Shown here piece by piece: positions 1 to 7,767 of a stretch of DNA of 20,000 bases. The notes under the pieces are model-generated. The model had not been told where the DNA came from. It searched no databases and saw nothing but the letters and a program-made list of their open reading frames with translations. Each line of letters opens with the position of its first letter. The first letter of the stretch is position 1. The stretch covers positions 5,610,026 through 5,630,025 of the forward strand of contig CM030937.1 in assembly GCA_018136815.1 (NCBI GenBank), given 5' to 3'. The DNA is from Isochrysis galbana (Eukaryota; Haptophyta; Isochrysidales; Isochrysidaceae). Position numbers and translations under genes: made by a program.

Positions 1-921
1 GGTCGAACGTGGGCAGGATGCATTCTTGCGTGCGTGGGTGTGATTGTGACCGCGCTGCTCGCGCACGGCGGAGGCAGCGCGAATAGAAGGCTCTCGCTCT
101 CAGAGCGCGCCGGGCTCGTGGAGCTTCTGGTCGCGGCGGGAAGCTACGCTGCCGGGCGCGTGCGGCTGATGATTCACCTGCGCCGCTCCTTTGACCCCGA
201 TCAGCTCGTCTTTGGCCGTGTCGTCGGCATGACGCTCGGCTCAGCGCTCGCGTGCGGCCTTGATGCTTTACACGGCGGCCCAACAGCAAGCCTCGACCTG
301 CGCACTGTCACCGCCGAGCAGTGGCGGATTCTCGCGCTCTCATGCGCACTCTCCGGCTTTCTCGGCTGCCTCGCCCAGTTCCGCGGTCAGACACAGCTCG
401 GAGCCGCGTCGGCGCAGCCCATCCTTGCATTGCAGCCCGTCTTTGCAGCGTGTTGGGCCGCAATTTTGCTTGCTGAGCCGCTCAGCCCATGGCTCGTGCT
501 CGGCGGCGGGCTCATCCTGGGGGGTGCGCTACTCGCTTCGACCGACCCGTACGGTGTCGCCGTCCAGCTGTTGCCAGCCCATATGCTCGCCGAGGAGGAA
601 TTGACTCAGGCTGGCGCGCCATGGAAGCCGGACGACGAGCCAGACAACCAGCGCGGCGCGCCACAACCGGCCATTTCTGCGCCAGTGCGCTGGCGTGCAC
701 AGGGTCGCGGGCTAGCGGCGTGGGCCACCAGGCTATGGTCGGGCACGCGCGCGGGGAGGGGACGCGGCGGAAGGAGCGCCGCCGGCAGAGGTCAGCGGCG
801 GTCCGCCGTGAGGGGTCCGCGCGGCAAGCGGCCCGGGCCAAGAGCGATGCCGCTCATCACACTTGCAACTGGTGCGGCTGTTGAGGAGGAGGACGAGAGC
901 GGCGGACTCACATTTTGTTGA
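1..921 (+). CDS. EamA/DMT-type membrane transporter, 3' part only
   Basis: The frame is already open at base 1 and ends with TGA at 919-921, so the gene starts left of the window; about 306 codons are visible. The first half alternates hydrophobic helices and short loops. The most telling stretch is around 397-525: a helix reading QPILALQPVFAACWAAILLA, then EPLSP, then a glycine-rich helix (LVLGGGLILGGALLA). This helix, EPLS loop and Gly-rich helix arrangement is the usual last pair of membrane segments in EamA-domain drug/metabolite transporters. After about base 545 the protein turns hydrophilic, with an Arg/Gly-rich tail (about 700-840) that is probably cytosolic and low-complexity. The substrate cannot be inferred. 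Codon third positions are strongly G/C, supporting real coding. The fold family is fairly likely; the exact subfamily is open. Confidence 0.65.
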   Translation, partial: GRTWAGCILACVGVIVTALLAHGGGSANRRLSLSERAGLVELLVAAGSYAAGRVRLMIHLRRSFDPDQLVFGRVVGMTLGSALACGLDALHGGPTASLDLRTVTAEQWRILALSCALSGFLGCLAQFRGQTQLGAASAQPILALQPVFAACWAAILLAEPLSPWLVLGGGLILGGALLASTDPYGVAVQLLPAHMLAEEELTQAGAPWKPDDEPDNQRGAPQPAISAPVRWRAQGRGLAAWATRLWSGTRAGRGRGGRSAAGRGQRRSAVRGPRGKRPGPRAMPLITLATGAAVEEEDESGGLTFC

Positions 922-941
922 GCTGGTGCAGCGGGGGAGAA

Positions 942-960
942 GGGGGGGGGGGGGGGGGGG
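942..960 (+). repeat. Poly-G run (G19)
   Basis: Nineteen consecutive G directly after the 3' end of the transporter gene. The length is likely to vary between reads, and this is a plausible assembly weak point. Confidence 0.95.
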
Positions 961-1818
961 TTCCCAAAGGCCCCCGACTCCAGGCCACTTGACCCGTGGC
1001 GCTCCACGATGGCACGGGCGCTGGGCCTCTCTTGCCTAATGCAACAACCGCCGTTGCCCTCGCCGGCACGACTTCCAGCGGTCAATAGGGCACGCTCTCA
1101 AGCGCGCGCCGATCCCTCGCAGTGATGCGGACCTGCGCATGCTCTCGCGGATTATTCGGGGGCCAGTGCGAAATCGCCTTTGACATGATCAGGCTCGGAT
1201 GTATTGGCATTGCTTGGGCTAAGCCCTATTTGCTCAAAGCTGGCTATTACGCTCACGGCTTGTCTGCGCGGCGGGCGACCAAGACACTTGTCGCCGCCAT
1301 ATGGTCTTCCTGCTTGGCTTCATGCCGCTACTGGTGACGATGACTGACCCAAGACGTCGAGCTGTCGTCATCGCGCAGTTCAATAAGCCTCCTGTGCGTG
1401 CATCCGCACGCACGAGAAGGGCTAAACAAGCTTGATCATCGCATCATCCCATTTCGGCTTGCTCATACTCGAGCTCACTTTTCTCGCCTAGCATCCGCAT
1501 AAGCACCCCATTTCACACGTAGCTCTCGCACATCGCCTGAATATCACGCGTTCTAGACTCCACTCTCACTCTTCATGCTAGACACTTAGCACTATTTGCC
1601 GCGTACTGCATATGTGCGCGCTTGTGCTCCCGGGAATGTGCGAGCCGTGGGCTATATGAGCCCGAGTGCGTCGCTTCAAATGTCCTCCATTCAACTATCA
1701 ATAAGAATAATAATTGTAGTAATGTTATGTCCTAGCCAACCCCACTAGCTAATTGGACACAACTTTTCCGTCCCGGAATCTCGCCATGCCTGACGAGCCA
1801 TGTGTCCGAGTGCTACCG

Positions 1819-1845
1819 GGGGGAGGGGGCACTGCCCCCTCCCCC
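1819..1845. repeat. Perfect 13-bp inverted repeat, G-run/C-run hairpin
   Basis: The left arm (1819-1831, five G, A, five G, C, A) is exactly complementary to the right arm (1833-1845) around a single central C. The left arm alone also has two G5 runs. The function is unknown. A less perfect element with a similar G-run then C-run layout lies at about 2136-2170. Confidence 0.85.
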
Positions 1846-2351
1846 TCGATATCTGTCCTCCCCCCAGTGCACGCACCGACCTTACGCACCCCAGCACGCC
1901 CGCTCTCCTCGCGTCCACGCTGGGGGGAAACCCCTTTTGCGTAAAAACAATGCAGGGGGGGGGAGGGGGGCACTCGTCACTCGTGAATAGGAGCGAGCCC
2001 AGAAGCGCTTATCTCTCCTCGCCGAAGCGAGTGGCCGCGGGCCGCGGCGAGCCGCGGTCCTTCCCTCCTGCTCCTAGTTCTGGTTCTGGTGCGTCTTCTC
2101 TTACCTAAATAGGGCGAGAAAACATGTTAACGCCGGAGGGGAGAGCTGCCACTCCCCACTCCCCCCTCGTCCCTACCCTCGTCCCTCTCCCTCCTCTCTT
2201 CCTTGCTTGCGGCTCAGGCCCATGGCCCATGGCGCGCGCCTGCGGCCCCTCTTCAGGTCCCCAAGAGGTCTGCAGGGGGCCTGGGAGCACAGCTCGGTCG
2301 GGGGGCAGGTGAGGCTGTGGCATGGCCCTGGCCCCTCCTGCCTCTCCCTAG

Positions 2352-3819
2352 ACTGAGGTTCCGGCCATGTGCGCACAATACTCACTGTCCGTGCAGCCAC
2401 GTTTCGCAGGCGTAGTCCTCGATGGCGATGCGAGCACCGACAAGTTCGTGCAAGAGGTGGAGAGGCGCGCTCACGCCGCCGCATCTTCGCCAATCTGCCG
2501 AGGTTTGTGCGTCCGTCCTTGCGTCAACCATCTAGCCAAGAACATCGGGAAGAAGGCGTTGGAGTACGGCATCGATCTGCATCGCTCGTGCACGTGCTCT
2601 GTGCGCCTCAGGGCCGATGGAGTGACGCCATTTGCCTCGGGGGCGCGGCAGCACAGGGGCTGCTGCAACGGCCCGCGCGGTCTTGGCTTGCAGAAAGCGT
2701 TGCAAGTGGCGATGGGCGCGGCGATGCGGGGCGCAGTGACCATGGAACGCAGCGGTGAGCAGACGATTTGTGACGTCGGAGTTGCCGCCGTCGAGGAGTG
2801 GCTCAACCACTTCTTCAACCTCCACGATGCCCCAGGGGCATTCACGGGGATCCGTCGAGTTTGCAGGTTTCATGAAGCGGGGAAGGAGTCCACCCACTCG
2901 AATGACTGCCCTGCATGGCAGGCGAAGATGACCGAGTACATTCGGCGCAATGTGTACGACCCCCGATCGCGCATTTTCTCCGCGCAGGGCGCGGTGACGC
3001 AGAACGCATCCGAGCGAGTGGGGAGCGTGTGTTTGCAATATAGGGAGAAGGGTATGCCCATCATGGACAAGCAGTACCGCGCCCGCACCGACCTCGGCAT
3101 CGCTCACGTGAACTTCATTGTCTTGCAGAACTATCAGACCTTGCTCGCTCGAGCCGGCCACGAACTTGACCCGGAGCTGGCTGCCTTTGGTACGCTGCCT
3201 GCACGCTTGTTTCGCATGGTGGGCTTGCGGCCAACGGAGCAGCAGGAAGAGACATGGGAGCGCGAGTTGAAGACGCGCTCGCGGCTGAGCCTTTACCGAC
3301 GCACGGTGGAGTACAGGAAGAAGCGTGCAAAGCAGAAGGCCAACCTGTCGCGCATAGCGGCGTGCTGACAAGGCACCCTCGGATGCAACCTACAAGGACA
3401 AGGCGAGTGATGACGTCGCTGAGGTCGGCGAGGATGAGGCTGATGCAGACGCACAACCAAGCAAGCGGCGGCGAAGGGACAAAGGGCAGCCAGGTTGTTG
3501 CACGTGCGGACCTTCGTCGATGTGTGCGACGCGTGCGTGCCCATGCTTCACGGCCGGCTTGCCATGCACTCCATCTTGCCACGGCGGCAAGACAAGCCGT
3601 AAGTGCGAGCGAGTCGCGCCGCCTACTCCGCAACCCACTGTCGCTCTCTCCACACCAATAGGCGACGACAGCGACGATTCAGATGTGGGTGAGGTGTTGG
3701 ATACCCAGAGTGTGTGTTCTGTGGCCACGTGTGAGGCAGGCAGTGATGACAATGACTCGGAGGGTGGAGTGGATGATTTGTGTGCGGGCTTGGGCGAGAT
3801 CCCGGACCATGTTTGGTAG
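2352..3819 (+). pseudogene. Mutator/Kolobok-like transposase, 5' truncated and frameshifted
   Basis: Frame 3 is open from 2352 (first ATG 2367) to TGA at 3366-3368, about 333 residues. It contains LDGDASTDKF, then a cysteine pair, then CVNHLAKNIGKKAL, and further on CRFHEAGKESTHSNDC and a basic Arg/Lys-rich end. The 'DGDSST ... C.NH..KN' order is typical of Mutator/Kolobok-type DDE transposases found in animals and algae, where the second Asp of DGD is a catalytic candidate. Frame 1 opens right after a TAG at 3355-3357 and runs to TAG at 3817-3819. It encodes an acidic linker, a KRRRR patch, a Cys-rich block (C-x4-C-x-C-x5-C-x3-C around 3520-3576) and an Asp/Glu/Ser-rich tail. Such CXC-like tails are common at the ends of this transposase class. 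One extra base between 3358 and 3366 therefore splits the gene. The N-terminal part before DGD is missing. Family identity is judged by eye. Confidence 0.6.
3520..3576 (+). other. Cys-rich CXC-like zinc-binding tail of the transposase
   Basis: In frame 1 the codons read C-A-T-R-A-C-P-C-F-T-A-G-L-P-C-T-P-S-C. This resembles the C-terminal cysteine clusters of many eukaryotic transposases. Two further cysteine pairs precede it (CCTC near 3495). It is out of frame with the main transposase body. Confidence 0.55.
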
Positions 3820-4199
3820 GTGTCTGAGTAGTCAAGCCACTTGGCATGTTGACAGAACTCAGATTAATACTTTCTGTGGGAGCTGGTAAGATTTCCCTGC
3901 CAATTCTAGGCTCAAACGCCCTCCCCCACCTCCACCCCCAAAACTAGTCCAAAATCACACTATTTCGGACTAGTTTTCCTCGGAGGCTACTACGCACATG
4001 AATACAACCCAGATTTGAATATATTTTTGTTTGGGACTCGAGCCAAGGTATTCAGGTGGCACACGGAGAAATTTGCGACACCACTGACTGACTGCTCTGT
4101 CACCCTTACGCTGTTTACTCTCCTTCTGAGACGACTTGTACCCCATCAGAGACTCTCCCTACATTTTGCGCGACTTCTCGCGCAGTCAGGCATTCCTCT
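3820..4199. other. Intergenic, AT-richer, with an inverted repeat
   Basis: No coding signal is visible. Base composition is more balanced than in the flanks. The only clear structure is the inverted repeat at 3940-3977, described separately. It may be the 3' flank of the decayed transposable element. Confidence 0.5.
3940..3977. repeat. 11-bp perfect inverted repeat (AAAACTAGTCC / GGACTAGTTTT)
   Basis: The left arm is 3940-3950 and the right arm 3967-3977, with a 16-nt loop. It lies about 120 bp after the end of the transposase-derived frame. It could be a remnant terminal or subterminal repeat of the element, a MITE-like hairpin, or a transcript-end structure. The sequence does not decide between these. 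Confidence 0.75.
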
Positions 4200-4598
4200 T
4201 CACACAATCCCTGGACCCACTTGCCCCCAGCTCCTCAGCCACCGCCCAATCCATGAGCTGCCGCTCGTTCTCGTCTGCCCTGTCCACATGCGCTCAGCCT
4301 CACCGTGAGACCGAGTGATGAAGCAATCGCGCTGGGTGAAGCCATACTTCATGTCTGCCTGAAGCAGACGACCTGTTAGGCACTCCCGCGTGCAGTCCAC
4401 CGCCGGATGGGCTTCTTCAGGCGCCTGAACCTGGACGACTGCGACCACATCAGGCTCGCCCCAGTCGCACTGGGGGCACAGCCAGTGCTCCTCGTCCTCG
4501 TCGTCCACTACGCGCTGCACGCGCACAGCGTGCAGCGCCTCTGGCTCGACCGAGGCGTCTGCCGAGGCGCCTCCCGCGGCGGGGGCGTCGACATGCAC
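4200..4598 (-). CDS. Hypothetical protein or exon with CPQC motif
   Basis: A 132-residue open frame on the minus strand. The first two thirds have strongly G/C third codon positions (for example GAC GAC GAG GAC GAG GAG CAC TGG CTG TGC), unlike random open frames here. The frame holds an acidic block followed by W-L-C-P-Q-C-D-W-G-E, possibly half of a zinc-binding site, and two more cysteines 35-40 residues on. Splice-donor-like sequences (CAG|GTTCAG, CACG|GTGAGG) occur inside, so it may be one exon, or several, of a larger gene, and the last 35 residues may be intronic. I do not recognise the family. Neither ATG 4598 nor the stop at 4200-4202 is certain. Confidence 0.35.
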   Translation of the reverse strand: MHVDAPAAGGASADASVEPEALHAVRVQRVVDDEDEEHWLCPQCDWGEPDVVAVVQVQAPEEAHPAVDCTRECLTGRLLQADMKYGFTQRDCFITRSHGEAERMWTGQTRTSGSSWIGRWLRSWGQVGPGIV

Positions 4599-5204
4599 TC
4601 ACATGCCTCCCCCTAGGCCGTCAGGCTGGTACCCAGCCCATAAATGTGGAGCCATAGCCCCTCGGAGAGAGGCAGGTTGCCGCCCAACCACTCGCGCCAC
4701 CCGCCGCCAAGAGAGAATACCGGTGGTGGGCCCTCTCATCGGCAGACCACCTTAAATAGTGCTCACTACCATTGCTGCGTAACGTCAGCCTACTTACTGC
4801 TAACGTCTATGGCGATACTGCGATGAATCGAGCCGCTTGTGGATGGCCTTGATTTGTTGAATTCACATCCATCCCCTTGATTGCACGCTGCACGCTAGTG
4901 CTGATGGCTCGTCGTCATAGTGCTGCACATGCGTAGCAGGAGAGATGGAGAAGAGGAGGTGTGTCGGTTGGCAACGCCACCGCCCCAGCATCCGACCAAA
5001 GCAAGAAGATGTGGTGGCAGTGAGTAGGCACGCATGCGGCCTCCGGCCCGGGCATCCCGTTAGTTGATGAGTGGGATCCCTCAATGTCTCTCCACGGCGT
5101 GCGCTAGCTACTCCTGGAAGATTCCGTTGCGATGGCTCGCGCAACCTGTTGCGAGCCGCTACTCCCTGCCGGACGACGCAATACATGGTACACTGCACGA
5201 GTCC
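4599..5204. other. Intergenic; nothing recognisable
   Basis: Only short open frames without codon bias. This segment is the 3' flank of the SPEF1-type gene. A sequence resembling a tRNA A box lies at about 4678-4700 on the minus strand but has no B box. Confidence 0.5.
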
Positions 5205-5879
5205 TTACATTTCATATTGCTGGAGTTTGCCTTGGAGCGTGGCAATCTTCGAGTCTTTCAGGCGGACGAGCTGTTCTAGTTTCTGGATCTTAATCTCCAG
5301 AATGTCCACCGTCTCGCGGAGCTCTTGGATATTGTGGTCTTTCTCAGCTAGTAACTCCTGAACGCCGCTTCCACCCAAGCCCATCTGTGCGATACCCGAT
5401 GCCGGTGCTGCATGCTGGTTGGGCTGCCGTCTAGGCGGTGGGGCCGGCGCCGCCGTGCGCGGCGTCGCACGGGTATAATCTCCCGTCGGCGGTGCCGCTC
5501 TGTGCTGCTGTTGCATCGGCTCGCCTCCGCCCTCTGATTTGCGCTGGCCAAACTTGGCAAGCCGCGCCTGCAGCTGCTTGAGCATCTTCTCAACAGCCAT
5601 TGGTGTGCAATTGACGATCGCCTCCAACTCCTCGGCGCGCAGCTGCCAGCCCATCTTCTTGAAGACCTTGGCGTTGAGGGTGTTCCAATTGTACATCTTC
5701 TGCGAGTAAGAGTTTGCAGCTGGGTAGTTGTGGATTTCGACGAGGCGTGGGAAGTAGTGGTGGACAATCTCAGCGGTGAGCACGCCATCGGCGAAATCGC
5801 GCGCAATGTTGCGCTTGGGCCGCGAGAGGGGCACCTCGTCCACCCAGGTGTAGATGCGTTGCAGCTCGTCGTCGTCCAT
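5205..5879 (-). CDS. SPEF1: SPEF1/CLAMP-type calponin-homology microtubule protein
   Basis: An intact intronless gene of 224 residues (human SPEF1 is about 236). The N-terminal half (about 1-110) is the SPEF1-type CH domain. It begins MDDDELQRIYTWVDEVPLSR, continues with KRNIARDFADGVLTAEIVHH, the YFP...HNYP segment, and NW.TLN.KVFKKMGW, all hallmarks of the family. A Pro/Ala/Gln-rich linker (about 125-165) precedes a C-terminal coiled coil (about 172-222; heptads such as LAEKDHNIQELRETVDILEI). Family members bind and bundle microtubules and sit in the central apparatus of motile cilia, implying a ciliated cell. ATG 5879 is chosen because upstream sequence in this frame is only Leu-Ser repeat from the (CT)n tract. 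The stop is TAA at 5205-5207. Confidence 0.93.
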   Translation of the reverse strand: MDDDELQRIYTWVDEVPLSRPKRNIARDFADGVLTAEIVHHYFPRLVEIHNYPAANSYSQKMYNWNTLNAKVFKKMGWQLRAEELEAIVNCTPMAVEKMLKQLQARLAKFGQRKSEGGGEPMQQQHRAAPPTGDYTRATPRTAAPAPPPRRQPNQHAAPASGIAQMGLGGSGVQELLAEKDHNIQELRETVDILEIKIQKLEQLVRLKDSKIATLQGKLQQYEM

Positions 5880-6739
<860 letters not shown>

Positions 6740-6740
<1 letters not shown>

Positions 6741-7767
6741 GGGAGGGATTATTTCGCGTTCCATTCGGAGAGAGTAAAACTCCGTCGAAAAGCCAAACAG
6801 CCACTTCTTGAATCTGCCAGGAACGAACCACCATCCAACTGCTAATTTAAGAGCTACTCCTACTGTACTCGATTAGAAGAGAGATGTAGGTGCGCCGCGA
6901 GGGCGGGCTGTGGGAGGCTGGAGGCTGGCGCTCGCCAGCTCGCCAGCCACGCGTCAACGGCCCCAGCGTCAAGGAGGTAGAGGGCGTTGTCCAGTACGAG
7001 CGCGGGCAATTCCTGCGAGGAGCGGGTCGGGGTGGTCAGGGCGGACTCCCACGTGCCCAAGGCAGCCGTGTGCACGCGCTGTGGGGTGCATGGGGTGCTC
7101 CGCGGGTGACGCCCCCCCCCCCCCCGCTCTAGCCGGAATGTGGGTGAAGCAAGTAAGGGTAGCAAGCCGATGAACCCACAATCGAGCTACCTTCCATGGG
7201 CGAACGATGGACTGAAAGCATTTGGTGGGTTGCGGTCTATGGTCCCACAACACTATGTCTAAACCAGCACGAACAAACAAACTTTGACTTTGACACCTAC
7301 CCTTACAAGTACCCTAGGTCAGTTAGTCAGTATAAAGTAAAGACTGGCCAGCGCTCCCGCTGCCCTTGTCGCTCTCTCCTCTGCGCTCTTGCGGGCGGTT
7401 CCTTGCGTGACACGCTCTCCCTCTCCTTCCCTCCCTTCCTCCCTCCCTGTACCCCCTCCCTCCCTCGCTCGTTCCCTTGCTCCTCCTTCTTCCCCCCTCC
7501 CTCCCCTCCCGTACCCCGTAGCTCGCCCACCTCACGTACCCCCCCCCTCCCCCCATCCGCTTCCCACTCCCTCTCTCTTCCCCCTCTCGTGCTCTCTCTC
7601 GCTCTATCTCGCTGGCCATACTCCGCTCTCGCCGCGCTCTCTCGACTCGCTAGGAACGGGCCTAACGAAGGAGAAGGAGAGGAGATACGCGCAAATCGAA
7701 AGTACTGATCCGCGAGGTGGGTGGAAGGCCTCCTGGCGACCGAGGAGGGTGCACGAGACTGGTCCTA
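6740..7767. promoter_or_regulatory. Region between SPEF1 and FBT, with TATA-like and CT-rich tract
   Basis: Apart from the possible exon at 6860-7078, no gene is seen. A C14 run lies at 7112-7125. TATAAA occurs at 7331-7336 and is followed by a plus-strand CT/C-rich tract (about 7360-7620, with CTCCCTCCCT and CTCTCTC blocks) that ends about 150 bp before the transporter ATG. The TATA-like box and pyrimidine tract are plausible promoter and 5' leader of the downstream transporter; this is inference. Confidence 0.4.
6860..7078 (-). CDS. Possible orphan terminal exon, function unknown
   Basis: This minus-strand stretch reads openly for 72 codons to TAG at 6860-6862, with a clear G/C bias at third positions (GCC TTG GGC ACG TGG GAG TCC GCC CTG ACC ACC CCG). 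It follows an acceptor-like ACCCCACAG at about 7079-7087. The peptide contains ELPALVLDNALYLLDAGAVD, with no recognised domain. No upstream exon could be joined with confidence, because the sequence just upstream is a C14/G14 homopolymer (7112-7125). It could be the end of a broken gene or a chance frame. Confidence 0.25.
   Translation of the reverse strand, partial: RVHTAALGTWESALTTPTRSSQELPALVLDNALYLLDAGAVDAWLASWRAPASSLPQPALAAHLHLSSNRVQ

Larger units (their letters stand above)
922..2351. other. Non-coding stretch with homopolymer and G/C hairpin
   Basis: No convincing gene is seen on either strand; the open frames here lack G/C third-position bias and recognisable motifs. It opens with a run of 19 G at 942-960, 21 bases after the transporter stop. 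Bases 1440-1740 are less GC-rich and look like ordinary intergenic sequence. From about 1815 onward the sequence alternates G-runs and C-runs, including the perfect inverted repeat at 1819-1845. Bases 2309-2351 have the outward look of a short intron (CAG|GTGAGG ... CTCCCTAG) just before the transposase frame opens, but this cannot be confirmed. Confidence 0.6.

Noticed and set aside
2532..3371. 279-residue minus-strand frame opposite the transposase
   Set aside because: It is a shadow of the plus-strand coding frame; only the plus strand carries the transposase motifs.
4660..4705. tRNA A-box-like sequence on the minus strand (GTGGCGCGAGTGGTTGG)
   Set aside because: There is no matching B box, no cloverleaf and no acceptor stem.
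7717..7767. Upstream GTG start for the folate-biopterin transporter
   Set aside because: A eukaryotic nuclear gene should start at ATG, and the first in-frame one is 7768.
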